Part shown: positions 25,338 through 25,345 of the stretch, piece after piece | Layout of the letters: the number at the start of each line of letters is the position of its first letter | Position numbering within the stretch: position 1 is the stretch's first letter | Assembly: GCA_032718475.1 (NCBI GenBank) | Contig: JAUCBJ010008220.1 | Span: 1 to 25,345, forward strand | Direction: 5' to 3' | DNA from: Nemertoderma westbladi | Taxonomy: Eukaryota; Xenacoelomorpha; Nemertodermatida; Nemertodermatidae | Length of the DNA: 25,345 bases | Translations under genes and position numbers: made by a program | Notes under the pieces: generated by a model | What the model was told of the DNA's origin: nothing | The model's input: the letters and a program-made list of their open reading frames with translations, nothing else | The model's database searches: none

Positions 25338-25345
25338 CTTTGTAA

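Overview
The window reads as animal nuclear DNA, most likely from a marine invertebrate. It is AT-rich and holds no host gene that I can recognise. It has gypsy-type LTR retrotransposons, APE-type non-LTR retrotransposons (LINEs), a cut-and-paste DNA transposon, MITE-like pieces and several minisatellites. Frequent TAGGCCTA and ACCGGTA words remind me of ambulacrarian (echinoderm or hemichordate) genomes. That is only an impression and should not be used as taxonomy.

Left third (1-10217): a nested stack. The host sequence is a minus-strand LINE copy (LINE-A) whose reverse-transcriptase pieces lie at 10027-10217, 5549-5608 and 4682-5229. Three things interrupt it. (i) Gypsy-A (1-4681, plus strand, left LTR cut by the window edge) has one 1327-residue Gag-Pol frame with intact protease, RT, RNase H and DD35E integrase motifs. 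(ii) Gypsy-B (5609-10026, minus strand) is heavily decayed, has 189-192 bp LTRs with unusual TATAAG/CTTATA ends, and is bounded by an exact 5-bp duplication GTCAT. (iii) A retroposed segment of about 320 bp carries AATAAA and a (TTC)n tail.

Middle (10218-16874): non-coding DNA with a tRNA-derived SINE head (11055-11128), a stretch that partly resembles RNase P RNA core motifs (11542-11760, weak), and a second LINE family (LINE-B, minus, about 12846-15010). LINE-B keeps ORF1 and endonuclease remnants plus a C-terminal piece, but no RT. A 10-bp minisatellite follows at 16135-16615.

Right-centre (16881-20376): the most interesting object, a 3496-bp DNA transposon with an exact 6-bp target duplication (CGGGAC) and long terminal inverted repeats. 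Each TIR has a 92-bp tip (91/92 identical), an array of the 10-bp palindrome CTCGGCCGAG (9 units left, 13 right), and a shared GCGGGAAATTTAAA word. Two genes face inward from the TIRs: a HECT E3-ligase-like protein (plus) and an HTH plus rve-type integrase (minus). An internal deletion fused their 3' ends tail to tail, removing the HECT C-lobe and the third catalytic residue of the integrase. This copy is therefore probably a non-autonomous derivative of a larger two-gene element. A hAT-like MITE is nested in its 5' leader.

Right end (20628-25345): a second LINE-A copy with 13-bp target duplications, whose stop codon is the first unit of its (TAG)n tail; then non-coding DNA with small inverted repeats, TAATTA clusters, a ten-copy 50-bp minisatellite, and a compound direct and inverted repeat that runs to the window end.
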